11,933 nt of DNA, taken from contig JBGTKH010000085.1 in the NCBI GenBank assembly GCA_041744735.1, positions 1 to 11,933 of the forward strand. The letters are read 5' to 3'. The stretch is from JBGTKH01 sp041744735 (GTDB lineage: Bacteria; Planctomycetota; Planctomycetia; Pirellulales; Pirellulaceae). The notes beneath the pieces are model-generated. The model made no database searches. It had not been told where the DNA came from and saw nothing but the letters and a program-made list of their open reading frames with translations. This document shows, in pieces, positions 7,137 through 11,933 of the stretch (the stretch's first letter is position 1; every line of letters begins with the position of its first letter). A program made the translations under genes and the position numbers.

Positions 7137-7790
7137 TTAGTCTACGCCCTCTTCTGCAGCGCGCTGTACGAGGTCGTCGAAGGCCGACACATAGGCCGTA
7201 TGGACGCTGGCCAAATGTTGTCGAATCGCGTCGACTTGTGCGCGATTGGCTTGGACGAGCTTGATGACGTCGGCTTCGTCCTGTGCGCGGCCGGCGGCGA
7301 GTTTTAGTTCGACGAGAGCCGGCAGTTGAATGTACTTTAACGACGAGCCAATCGCACCGATCTTGGCTGGGTGAGGGATCGTCGTTGGGGCCGGCTTGGA
7401 TTGTGTTCCGGGTGTGGCCCCTTCGGGAAGAATGTCAACACGCACGTCCGTTTCTTTGTGTCGGACCTTCGGCCAGCGACCGGGCGAAACGGGTAGCGGC
7501 TGAAAGCCGCTCACTGCTGCGGCACGCAGAAACTCGTCGATCTTCGCCGCCGGAAGCACGATGTCGATGTCTTGTGTTACTCGCCCCAAATAACCATGTC
7601 GCCATACCGCCCAGCCGCCGCCGACGACGGCCTCGCACCCGATGGCTTGCAAAACGTGGTCCAGCGCCCTAACGACGCGGCCGTAACGGCCGGGCAGATC
7701 CTGCGGCTCGAGCATGGTTTCCCTCCCGGCGCGAAGTTGGTCGGCCAACTTCAGTTGCTCAGTCAGAAACTCGAACGTGACGGTTGCCAT
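7137..7790 (-). CDS. Nucleotidyltransferase of the AbiEii/MNT toxin-like group
   Basis: The 217-residue protein has the pol-beta-type nucleotidyltransferase signature: GGGWAV (57-62), then RVTQDIDIVLP (70-80) with the two catalytic aspartates D74 and D76, and a likely third carboxylate D119 in VRVDILPEG. Such proteins include the toxin arm of type IV AbiE-like systems and MNT toxins that transfer nucleotides to tRNA or protein. They also include stand-alone housekeeping paralogues. No antitoxin or HEPN partner lies next to it, so a toxin role is not established. An alternative ATG at 7715 has a strong GGAGG site 6 nt upstream and would give 192 residues. The ATG at 7790 has GGAGG only about 16 nt upstream. 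The first 25 residues look coding, so the longer form is listed. Confidence 0.8.
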   Translation of the reverse strand: MATVTFEFLTEQLKLADQLRAGRETMLEPQDLPGRYGRVVRALDHVLQAIGCEAVVGGGWAVWRHGYLGRVTQDIDIVLPAAKIDEFLRAAAVSGFQPLPVSPGRWPKVRHKETDVRVDILPEGATPGTQSKPAPTTIPHPAKIGAIGSSLKYIQLPALVELKLAAGRAQDEADVIKLVQANRAQVDAIRQHLASVHTAYVSAFDDLVQRAAEEGVD

Positions 7791-7836
7791 CGAAATGTTC
7801 CGCGCGCCTCCACTCCTTCAGACTAACCGCTGGAGA

Positions 7837-9126
7837 TTACAACTTCCAGCCGTCCGGCAGCGTCGCGCCTTTGACAACGACCGGTACGCCGTCGCGGATC
7901 ACGCAGTCGTTGGCGTCGTCGCCGTTTTCGATGTTGCGGTCATTGACCACGCGCACGTTGCGGCCGATGTGGCAGTTCTTGTCCACGATCGCGCCGTGAA
8001 TGACGCTGCCGGCGCCGATGCCCATCGGCGGGCGGCCGGATTTCTGATGGCGGGCAAGTTCTGCGCTGTTTTCATACTCGTCGGCGCCCAACAGCACCGA
8101 GTTGCGAATCTCGACCCCTTCGCCAATGATGCAGCGCAGGCCGACGACGCTGTTCTCGATCACCGCTCCTGTGCCGATGCGGCAGCCTTCGGCGATTAGG
8201 CTGGCTTGGATGGACGCGCCTTCGATTAACGAAGGCGGCAGGAAGCGGGCGCGCGAGTAGATCGGTGCTTCGGGACAAGTCAGATCGAACGGCGGCGAGG
8301 CACTGGCCAGGCTCAGGTTCGTCTCGTAAAAGGCGCGCGTCGTGCCGATGTCTTCCCAGTAGCCGTCGAACAGATGCACCTGCACGTGCCGCGAACGAAC
8401 CGCCGCCGGGAAAACCTCGCGGCCGAAATCGGTGTAGGTGGTCTTGGTGAGCACATCGACCAGCGTGTCGCGATTGAAAATGTAGATGCCCATGCTGGCC
8501 AGGCAATCGCGGCCGCCGCTGGCAATGCCGCGCGCGTCGATCCACGCCGGGTCCATCCGCACCAGATTGATCTCCTCGTCGGTCTGCGGCTTCTCTAGAA
8601 AACCGACCACGCGCCCCCTGTCGTCGGCCCGCATCACGCCCAGTGACCGGGCCGCCTTCCGCGTGACCGGCATCGCAGCGATCGTCACGTGGGCGCCCGA
8701 TTGCTTGTGCGTTTTCAGCATGTCGCCGAAGTCCATCCGGTATAGCTGGTCGCCCGACAGAATCAGCACGTACTCGACCCCTGGCTGCTCGATGTAACGC
8801 TGGTTCTTGCGGACCGCGTCGGCCGTGCCTTCGTACCAATCGGTGCCCGCGTCCATCGTTTGCTGAGCCGCCAAGATCTCGACAAAACCGCCGCTGAACT
8901 GGTCGAAGCGATACGCCTGGCGAATGTGCCGGTGCAGGCTGACCGACATGAACTGCGTCAGCACGTACACGCGGTTCAGCCCGCTGTTGATGCAATTGGA
9001 CAGCGGAATATCGATCAGCCGATACTTGGCCGCCAACGGCACCGCCGGCTTCGAGCGATACTTGGTCAGCGGATACAACCGGGTCCCCCGGCCACCGCCG
9101 AGGACGAGCGAAATAACGTTACGCAT
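7837..9126 (-). CDS. glgC: Glucose-1-phosphate adenylyltransferase (ADP-glucose pyrophosphorylase)
   Basis: The enzyme makes ADP-glucose from ATP and glucose-1-phosphate, the committed step of glycogen synthesis. The 429-residue product has LGGGRGTRLYPLT (9-21) with the KPAVPLAAKYRLIDIPLSN segment, the substrate loop WYEGTADAVRKN (98-109), SGDQLYRMD (124-132), the FLEKP glucose-1-phosphate site (177-181) and a C-terminal left-handed beta-helix (about 290-429). Several segments (NCINSGLNRVYVLTQF, MGIGAGSVIHGAIVDKN, and the GVPVVVKGATLPDGW end) resemble cyanobacterial and plant AGPases more than E. coli GlgC. That hints at 3-phosphoglycerate-type regulation, though this is inference. The start chosen is the ATG before RNVISLVLGGG. 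The 32 extra upstream codons lack conservation. Confidence 0.95.
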   Translation of the reverse strand: MRNVISLVLGGGRGTRLYPLTKYRSKPAVPLAAKYRLIDIPLSNCINSGLNRVYVLTQFMSVSLHRHIRQAYRFDQFSGGFVEILAAQQTMDAGTDWYEGTADAVRKNQRYIEQPGVEYVLILSGDQLYRMDFGDMLKTHKQSGAHVTIAAMPVTRKAARSLGVMRADDRGRVVGFLEKPQTDEEINLVRMDPAWIDARGIASGGRDCLASMGIYIFNRDTLVDVLTKTTYTDFGREVFPAAVRSRHVQVHLFDGYWEDIGTTRAFYETNLSLASASPPFDLTCPEAPIYSRARFLPPSLIEGASIQASLIAEGCRIGTGAVIENSVVGLRCIIGEGVEIRNSVLLGADEYENSAELARHQKSGRPPMGIGAGSVIHGAIVDKNCHIGRNVRVVNDRNIENGDDANDCVIRDGVPVVVKGATLPDGWKL

Positions 9127-9254
9127 AGGGAAATCCAATCCGTCCTGTGTCAGTGAATCGCAGAGAAACCGAAGACCGATGTGTCGAAGTGAAGGATAAC
9201 AATGCGCGACGGCAGGCCGCAAGCCATTGGTCGCTGATCCGAGGAAGAATCGGA

Positions 9255-9369
9255 CTATTTAAGCGAATCAACGTCCGGCAGTTCCCGCGCAGCGTGGATA
9301 ACCGTCACAATGTGCACGAATCGCACGCAGATCACCGCGAGCCGTCTGAGTCCACACGATACGCGTCAT
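9255..9369 (-). pseudogene. Internally deleted RelE/ParE-family toxin remnant
   Basis: The ATG overlaps the upstream antitoxin stop (ATGA). The frame begins MTRIVWTQTARGDLRAIRAH, a typical ParE/RelE N-terminus (beta strand plus first helix), but stops at 33 residues. In the next frame the sequence continues HIVTVIHAARELPDVDSLK and stops with TAG at 9255-9257, which is a typical C-terminus of the same family. The two ends meet around 9310. About 55-60 middle codons, including the remaining helices and most active-site strands, are missing, and the join is out of frame. The toxin must be inactive. Confidence 0.82.
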
Positions 9370-9545
9370 TGCTCGAGTTCTTCAAAGACTTCCTCGTGCG
9401 ACAAAACTCGACCCTGCGCAATGTCTTCGAGACCCGCCTCGATTTTTTGCCTCACGTAGACTTGATACATGACCTCGTCCCACGTGCACTCGTCGGGCAG
9501 GCGTTCGACCAATTCCTGCATGGCCTGTTTTACGTCATTCGACAT
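9366..9545 (-). CDS. Small antitoxin of a RelBE/ParDE-like module
   Basis: The 59-residue acidic protein starts MSNDVKQAMQELVERLPDEC and continues TWDEVMYQVYVRQKIEAGLE to an acidic EEVFEELEQ end. It has AGGAG 6 nt before the ATG. It overlaps the deleted toxin start as ATGA, the standard antitoxin-first operon. The pattern matches small antitoxin-like proteins usually encoded just upstream of RelE/ParE toxins. The reading frame is intact although its toxin is not, so it is now an orphan. Confidence 0.75.
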   Translation of the reverse strand: MSNDVKQAMQELVERLPDECTWDEVMYQVYVRQKIEAGLEDIAQGRVLSHEEVFEELEQ

Positions 9546-9579
9546 GATCGTCTCCTTGGATCGCCAGTTCCACGCGACT

Positions 9580-9699
9580 TCATTTTACCACGAAATTCAC
9601 CAGCCGCGCTGGCACGACGACGAGCAGTTTCTGGTCGGCACTCACCATTTCGCATCCTTCTCGCTCTGCCAGGGCCACGTAGAGTCAATCATAAAGACC
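9580..9699 (-). pseudogene. PIN-domain toxin C-terminal remnant joined to a leuS 3'-end copy
   Basis: Reading from 9699 on the minus strand gives GLYD, a TGA stop (9685-9687), then LYVALAEREGCEMVSADQKLL, which is the conserved fourth-acid region of a VapC-type PIN domain (YDxLYVALAEREGCE..TADQKL). The in-frame TGA replaces a Ser or Ala codon. The last 14 codons, VVVPARLVNFVVK plus stop, are not PIN sequence but match the C-terminus of leuS at the window's right end. Of the last 45 bp, 38 are identical (9580-9624 against 11739-11783). Nothing recognisable of the PIN N-terminus remains. Confidence 0.75.
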
Positions 9700-9729
9700 G
9701 ATCTTCGTTGGATGTTGCATCGTAGCCGC

Positions 9730-9747
9730 TTGAATGCGATAATTCAA
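9730..9747. promoter_or_regulatory. Inverted repeat upstream of the ParD-like antitoxin
   Basis: A perfect TTGAAT-N6-ATTCAA palindrome ends 34 nt before the ATG of the antitoxin. Toxin-antitoxin operons are usually autoregulated at such sites, and TTGAAT could also serve as a -35-like box. The assignment rests on position and symmetry only. Confidence 0.35.
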
Positions 9748-9781
9748 ACCACCGAATTGAAATGCAATGGAGAAGCAAGTC

Positions 9782-10119
9782 ATGGCGATCGAGATTCCTG
9801 CCGATCTGGAAGACGCCCTGAAAGATCGTGCGTCGGCCGCGGGATTTAGCGGTTTGGAGCAGTACCTGCTGCATCTTGTGCATCAGGACCAGGAAGTGCG
9901 CCGCTGGGCTATCGACGACGGCAGGATGCCTCAGGGCGGGAGCATCTTGTGCATCAGGACCAGGAAGTGCGCCGCTGGCAAGAACTTGAGGCTCAGGATC
10001 CTCGAATCGAGTCCTTGGCGCTCGAAGGGCTGGCGAGCGGTCCCACGGTGCCGCTCGACATGAACGTCTTGCGTCAATCGTTTCGTGCACAACTAAGGAC
10101 AACGGACGGGCGAGGATAA
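9782..10119 (+). pseudogene. ParD/CopG-like antitoxin broken by a 71-bp duplication-insertion
   Basis: It starts MAIEIPADLEDALKDRASAA, a ribbon-helix-helix-like antitoxin N-terminus, with GGAGA 8 nt before the ATG. At 9908 the frame leaves the family pattern. A 37-bp segment (9871-9907) recurs perfectly at 9942-9978 after a 34-bp spacer. The 71-bp net gain shifts the frame by two. Skipping the insert restores RRWQELEAQDPRIESLALEG and a C-terminus with LASGPTVPLDMNVLRQSFR ending at TAA 10117-10119, giving an 88-residue ancestral protein. As it stands, translation yields a 94-residue chimera with an aberrant tail. Its toxin start overlaps the stop (TAATG). Confidence 0.82.
9871..9978. repeat. 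37-bp perfect direct repeat with 34-bp spacer
   Basis: Copies at 9871-9907 and 9942-9978 are identical over 37 bp and begin GCATCTTGTGCATCAGG. The spacer (9908-9941) matches nothing else I see in the window. Identity without a single change suggests that the event is recent. Confidence 0.95.
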
Positions 10120-10181
10120 TGCTCCGACTTATCATTCGCCCTCAAGCACATCGTGACGTGGTAGATATTGCACGGCAAATC
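10119..10181 (+). pseudogene. ParE-family toxin stump
   Basis: The ATG overlaps the antitoxin stop by one base (TAATG). The first 21 codons, MLRLIIRPQAHRDVVDIARQ and one more, are a standard ParE/RelE N-terminus (strand plus helix with a conserved Arg/Asp pattern). After about 10181 the family pattern is lost. The frame then runs through a hairpin repeat (10207-10230) and ends without toxin features. The remaining 75 or so codons are gone, replaced by repeat-like DNA up to the convergent DUF5615 gene. Confidence 0.75.
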
Positions 10182-10206
10182 CCTCGTCCGAGCTTCGAAG
10201 AGTTGT

Positions 10207-10234
10207 GTTCCCAACCCGGAGCTTGGCAACGAGG
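10207..10234. repeat. Degenerate GTTCCCA hairpin repeat
   Basis: An imperfect palindrome, GTTCCCAA to CTTGGCAAC, is followed by GAGG. It resembles the hairpins at 2132-2156 and 2216-2238 in its GTTCC arm and its ACGAGG flank. It lies where the ParE toxin loses homology, so its insertion may have contributed to the truncation. Confidence 0.5.
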
Positions 10235-10323
10235 CGAAATTCGCAGAAATACAATCGAGACAATGTTGCAGAGCCGAGTTTCAAACATAACAGGCGATGT
10301 TGCCCATCGACAAGTGACGCGCG

Positions 10324-10671
10324 TCAAATCGGCAGGAATTCAATTCGATTCTGCATCTCGTTGGCGTTCAGCGCGACGGAGATGAACTCCAAGTCTCTGA
10401 TTGCTTGGCCAATAGTCACGGCCTGCTGATGGGCGTAGATTACTCCGGCAAAGTCGCGCCCCGACCGAAGCCACTGGTGCGCCAGGACGAGAAAATCGTC
10501 ATCCTGGGTGAACAACACGCGAGCAAGCTGTGTTGCCCGCTCGAGCAAACTCTCGTCGTCCCATTGGGCAGCGCCGTCCTCGTACGCCGTAAGCACGTCG
10601 ATTCCACGCGATCTGAGTCCGCGCGTGATCGCGGCTGGCACGTGCTGGTCCATGTAGAACGGCAGGCTCAC
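10324..10671 (-). CDS. DUF5615-family PIN-like toxin protein
   Basis: The 115-residue protein has the order of acidic residues typical of the DUF5615 (Mut7-C-like PIN) family. These are FYMDQHVP (D8), an acidic cluster WDDE (37-40), and VLFTQDDDF (53-60). A hydrophobic strand with GVIYAHQQ (76-83) and a C-terminal half of conserved length follow. PIN-like folds are usually metal-dependent RNases, and in this family they are paired with DUF433 proteins as presumed toxin and antitoxin. The start is GTG at 10671, overlapping the upstream DUF433 stop as GTGA, so the pair is one operon. All expected acidic residues appear present and the frame is intact, unlike the three neighbouring toxins. Confidence 0.87.
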   Translation of the reverse strand: MSLPFYMDQHVPAAITRGLRSRGIDVLTAYEDGAAQWDDESLLERATQLARVLFTQDDDFLVLAHQWLRSGRDFAGVIYAHQQAVTIGQAIRDLEFISVALNANEMQNRIEFLPI

Positions 10672-10979
10672 GGGACTTGTCCCTGGCTTTTCAGCTTATG
10701 CCGGTTCGGCGACTCACCGATGTCCGCCTTAATCTGCGCGACGCGATCCAGCCGTTGTTCGATGTCGCGGTCCATCTCTGCCTGGTGGTCGTAGTAGTAC
10801 GCCAGCGCGGCGTGACTCTGGGCGAGGCTGAGATGTGGATGCTGCCGCTGAATCTCGTCGGCATCCCAATGGTGCGCCAAACGATCCAAGGCCACTTCGA
10901 CGACCTTGGTTGTCGTGCCGGCAAGCATTGGCACACAATCGGTCGTCATTTCAATGTGCGGATAGGATGCGGTTGCCAT
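10668..10979 (-). CDS. DUF433-family antitoxin-like protein
   Basis: The 103-residue protein starts at the ATG of MATASYPHIEM, with GGGAG 7 nt upstream. The open frame extends 21 codons further without support. The first 65 residues follow the DUF433 pattern: PMLAGTTTKVVEVALDRL, then WDADEIQRQHPHLSLAQSHAAL, a small winged-helix-like fold seen in VapB45-type antitoxins. The helix AYYYDHQAEMDRDIEQRLDRV and a basic tail follow. The stop overlaps the DUF5615 gene by 4 nt, the usual antitoxin-toxin order. It probably neutralises that toxin and represses its own operon. Both are inferred from family. Confidence 0.85.
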   Translation of the reverse strand: MATASYPHIEMTTDCVPMLAGTTTKVVEVALDRLAHHWDADEIQRQHPHLSLAQSHAALAYYYDHQAEMDRDIEQRLDRVAQIKADIGESPNRHKLKSQGQVP

Positions 10980-11142
10980 CGTGGGCTCCCTGGCCGTATT
11001 TTGCAACGCGGCCGATTGACTAAATCGTAACACAAGCGGCAACGCGATTCCACGCCTAGCGCACTCGGGTAGTGGGGCTCGTTCAGCGATAATTCAGATT
11101 GCGTCGCCGTTCAACCTTGCCCGTAACCGCAGCCAACCTAGT

Positions 11143-11310
11143 CTATTTCTGAGGAAAGAACCCTTCGGGTTTCTTCGCTTGACTTTTGTCGGACGCGTCC
11201 ATCTTCTTTTTCTTCAGTCGCTTCCTGCGGAGCGTTTCTTGGGCTGCCTTTCGGGCCTTGAATTCCTCACCGGCCGAGCTGTCAGGGCCATTTGAAAAAA
11301 AGCCATTCAT
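11143..11310 (-). CDS. Small basic protein of unknown function (55 aa)
   Basis: The frame reads MNGFFSNGPDSSAGEEF, then a highly basic middle (ETLRRKRLKKKKMDASDKSQ), and ends KKPEGFFPQK with TAG at 11143-11145. A GGAGG site lies 10 nt before the ATG. It has no membrane segment. The GFF motif recurs near both ends. The lysine/arginine core would suit nucleic-acid or ribosome binding, but I recognise no family. It is followed downstream by the DUF433 operon on the same strand after a 160-bp gap. Confidence 0.55.
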   Translation of the reverse strand: MNGFFSNGPDSSAGEEFKARKAAQETLRRKRLKKKKMDASDKSQAKKPEGFFPQK

Positions 11311-11351
11311 AACCAGTAATCCTCCATCAAAATGACGTATTCGGGGAAAGT

Positions 11352-11570
11352 TTAACTAGCGAATGCGCGTCGCCTGTATCGCTCAAGCCGACGGGTGATT
11401 GCCGCTGCGTCGCCCTCGGTGACATCGTATGTCCTTCCAGACGCCATGACAAGCGTTGCCGATTCGGATTCCTCTCCCATATCCCAAACAACCTCGGACA
11501 CTTGCGCGATGCTGACGGTAATCCGATTCGCCTCACTTCGCGTGTCGAAATCAAAAGTGAATGTGGACAT
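11352..11570 (-). CDS. Small hypothetical protein (72 aa)
   Basis: The ATG at 11570 has AAGGAG 6-7 nt upstream. The protein reads MSTFTFDFDTRSEANRITVS at its start, then alternating beta-strand patterns (EVVWDMGEESESATLVMASG, TYDV) and a C-terminal helix with EGDAAAITRRLERY. It is probably a small beta-rich cytosolic protein with a terminal helix. No family is recognised. It may be co-transcribed with the 55-aa gene 41 bp downstream. Confidence 0.6.
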   Translation of the reverse strand: MSTFTFDFDTRSEANRITVSIAQVSEVVWDMGEESESATLVMASGRTYDVTEGDAAAITRRLERYRRRAFAS

Positions 11571-11601
11571 TCAATACTCCTTGTGAAAAGTGAACTGCAT
11601 G

Positions 11602-11623
11602 AGACGAACGACGTTATTCGTCT
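11602..11623. other. Inverted repeat between leuS and the 72-aa gene
   Basis: AGACGAA and TTCGTCT arms (7 bp, perfect) enclose an 8-nt loop that overlaps the internal palindrome AACGACGTT. It lies about 115 nt past the leuS stop on the leuS transcript and about 30 nt before the 72-aa gene start. It could be an operator or a terminator without a T-tract, and neither is proven. Confidence 0.3.
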
Positions 11624-11738
11624 TTCCGACAGTTAATCGTATTTGCGCAGAGTTTCCACGGGACTTTTTTTGAAAATTCATGAAATTATTGGGTCCCATG
11701 AGCTACCGCACGTACGACGCCCCCGGCGACGCTCGCCC

Positions 11739-11933
11739 TCATTTCACGACGAAATTCACTAACCGCCCTGGCACGACGATGACTTTGACGATCTGTTTGC
11801 CGTCGATCAACTCCGCGACTCTGGCGTCCGTTTTGGCGGCGGCTTCCAGTTCGTCCTTGCCGATCCCGGCCGGCACGTTAATCTTGCTGCGCAGCTTGCC
11901 GTTGATTTGTACGGGGACTTCGATGGTTTCGTC
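11739..11933 (-). CDS. leuS: Leucyl-tRNA synthetase, C-terminal end (gene continues off the right edge)
   Basis: The last 64 codons of a leucyl-tRNA synthetase are in frame to the window edge. VPVQINGKLRSKINVPAG is the conserved C-terminal domain start that contacts the tRNA-Leu elbow. ELIDGKQIVKVIVVPGRLVN and the terminal FVVK are the standard end of bacterial LeuS. The stop is TGA at 11739-11741. The last 45 bp have a diverged direct copy at 9580-9624, 2.16 kb away. Confidence 0.93.
   Translation of the reverse strand, partial: DETIEVPVQINGKLRSKINVPAGIGKDELEAAAKTDARVAELIDGKQIVKVIVVPGRLVNFVVK

Noticed and set aside
9147..9725. 192-codon plus-strand frame over the toxin-antitoxin remnants
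   Set aside because: Covers the antisense of recognisable antitoxin and toxin sequence. No own features.
11140..11185. Terminator-like CCC-GAA-GGG hairpin near 11157-11170
   Set aside because: Short stem lying inside the last codons of the 55-aa gene, with only weak T-rich sequence after it.

Overview
This looks like a chromosomal window from a planctomycete, probably of the Pirellulales type. The evidence is protein style, moderately high GC, weak or missing Shine-Dalgarno sites in front of several housekeeping genes, and abundant interspersed palindromic repeats. No rRNA marker is present, so the lineage is inferred. Most genes lie on the minus strand.

Layout from left to right. (1) 1-229 is the end of an unrecognised small conserved protein on the plus strand. 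(2) 498-1969 holds a visibly AT-richer plus-strand pair: a five-helix membrane protein and a small secreted beta-sandwich protein, coupled by an ATGA overlap. (3) 2029-3144 is lolD (ABC ATPase). Its last 97 bp occur twice, separated by a 152-bp hairpin-rich insert, and its N-terminus is padded by translated palindromic repeats. (4) 3137-4759 is lolC, the FtsX-type permease, overlapping lolD by 8 nt. (5) 4775-5390 is a four-helix-bundle (S23/IVP family) gene sitting between inverted arrays of a heptamer repeat that begins at the lysS stop codon. (6) 5389-6981 is lysS. (7) 7137-7790 is a lone nucleotidyltransferase of the AbiEii/MNT type. (8) 7837-9126 is glgC, closest in style to the cyanobacterial/plant form. 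(9) 9255-10979 is a dense toxin-antitoxin region. It contains an intact small antitoxin with an internally deleted ParE toxin, a PIN-toxin remnant fused to a copy of the leuS 3' end, a ParD-like antitoxin frameshifted by a 71-bp duplication with a stump of its ParE toxin, and an apparently intact DUF433/DUF5615 pair. (10) 11143-11570 has two small unrecognised genes with good ribosome binding sites. (11) 11739-11933 is the C-terminal end of leuS.

Functionally the core genes cover lipoprotein trafficking or membrane protein export (LolCD), lysyl- and leucyl-tRNA charging, and glycogen precursor synthesis. The space between glgC and leuS has been used as a landing zone for toxin-antitoxin modules, most of them now broken. 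The most striking theme is that three separate loci (lolD tail, ParD antitoxin, leuS tail) show the same architecture: a gene segment duplicated in direct orientation on both sides of an inserted sequence. At lolD the two copies differ only by silent changes, and the leuS-tail copies also keep their reading frame and most residues.
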